Positions 61,229 to 61,443 of a DNA stretch of 61,443 nucleotides are shown piece by piece. How positions within the stretch are numbered: the first letter of the stretch is position 1; each line of letters starts with the position of its first letter. The stretch comes from a virus: IMG/VR virus record IMGVR_UViG_3300042905_004017, positions 1 to 61,443 of that record. The stretch is one strand, 5' to 3'. The notes beneath the pieces are model-generated. The model saw only the letters and a list, made by a program, of their open reading frames with translations, had not been told where the DNA came from and ran no database searches. The translations under genes and the position numbers were made by a program.

Positions 61229-61443
61229 TAGTTTTGTATACGGCAGTGAACTAAAAGATTGTAACGTCAATATTAATCGTGCCGACTCAATAAAAAATGT
61301 TTACAATCATAGTTCTCTTACTTTTCCGGCATTATTAGCTGATAATTTAAAATATATCTGTACCGCCTGGCCAGGGTACAGCAATGAAAGTATTGCTAGA
61401 ACAGTAATAGCGGAATGTTCACAATTTGATAATTGTGGTGTGC
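61206..61443 (+). CDS. SGNH/GDSL hydrolase-like protein (3' end beyond window)
   Basis: The frame from ATG 61206 is open to the window edge (79 residues). ILVAGGDSFVYGSEL contains the classical block I G-D-S (Ser9). TFPALLADNLKY (~47-58) and WPGYSNESIAR (~63-73) match the positions of the alpha-helix and block II of SGNH hydrolases. The GYSN sequence is shared with the minus-strand SGNH protein at 9797 (GGYSN). It overlaps the preceding gene by 23 bases. The C-terminal DxxH pair would lie outside the window. Likely an esterase or O-acyl hydrolase acting on a glycan; substrate unknown. Confidence 0.66.
   Translation, partial: MILVAGGDSFVYGSELKDCNVNINRADSIKNVYNHSSLTFPALLADNLKYICTAWPGYSNESIARTVIAECSQFDNCGV

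Noticed and set aside
1-61443. CRISPR arrays, insertion sequences, integrase or attachment sites.
   Set aside because: No regularly spaced direct repeats, transposase or recombinase motifs were seen; protein-level repeats account for the visible repetition.

Overview
This window is a piece of a T4-like (myovirus-type) tailed-phage genome, most likely from an aquatic relative of the 'far T4' and cyanophage/pelagiphage-like groups. The evidence is a near-complete set of recognisable T4 morphogenesis genes (gp20, gp67-like, gp21, gp22, gp23, gp26-like, gp53, gp5, gp25, gp6), the T4 recombination nuclease pair gp46/gp47 and the late sigma factor gp55. Proteins differ from T4 in length: a short gp23, a long gp67-like protein, gp5 without an evident lysozyme domain, and a 4,430-residue baseplate/fibre protein. 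The DNA is AT-rich. No integrase, tRNA, IS element or CRISPR array was seen. I cannot name the host.

Layout. (1) 1-8281, minus strand: head genes from the window edge, gp23 (partial), gp22, gp21, gp67-like, a small conserved-looking ORF, portal gp20, then a tape-measure-like protein. (2) 8332-9395, plus strand: a gp26-like protein and a small ORF joined by a candidate -1 frameshift site, facing the tape-measure gene across overlapping late promoters. (3) 9396-9796: about 400 bp without a gene, rich in hairpins and with two terminator-like structures. (4) 9797-19459, minus strand: accessory genes (SGNH hydrolase-like, GIY-YIG nuclease-like, SDR, radical SAM, sulfotransferase-like, two unknowns), then gp46, gp47, a second radical SAM protein and gp55. 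(5) 19523-49295, plus strand: baseplate and fibre genes, namely tube-junction-like, gp53, hub, gp5 spike, a hub-associated protein, gp25, gp6, the giant protein with seven FG-GAP-like repeats, several fibre-like proteins and a glycine-rich adhesin. (6) 49369-61443, plus strand: 13 genes, each overlapping the next, encoding glycosyltransferase-like proteins, five more radical SAM proteins, three unknowns and a GDS-motif SGNH protein cut by the window edge.

How it may work together. Structural genes probably depend on gp55, encoded here; [A/T/C/G]xTAAATA motifs resembling the T4 late promoter TATAAATA lie upstream of many of them. gp55 itself and the right-hand accessory operon instead have sigma70-like -35/-10 pairs, suggesting expression before the late phase. 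The most unusual content is the set of seven radical SAM proteins in two cassettes flanking the virion genes, together with glycosyltransferases, SGNH hydrolases and an SDR. I infer a phage-encoded multi-step modification pathway, plausibly acting on surface glycans or on virion/peptide substrates. The substrate is not visible in the sequence.
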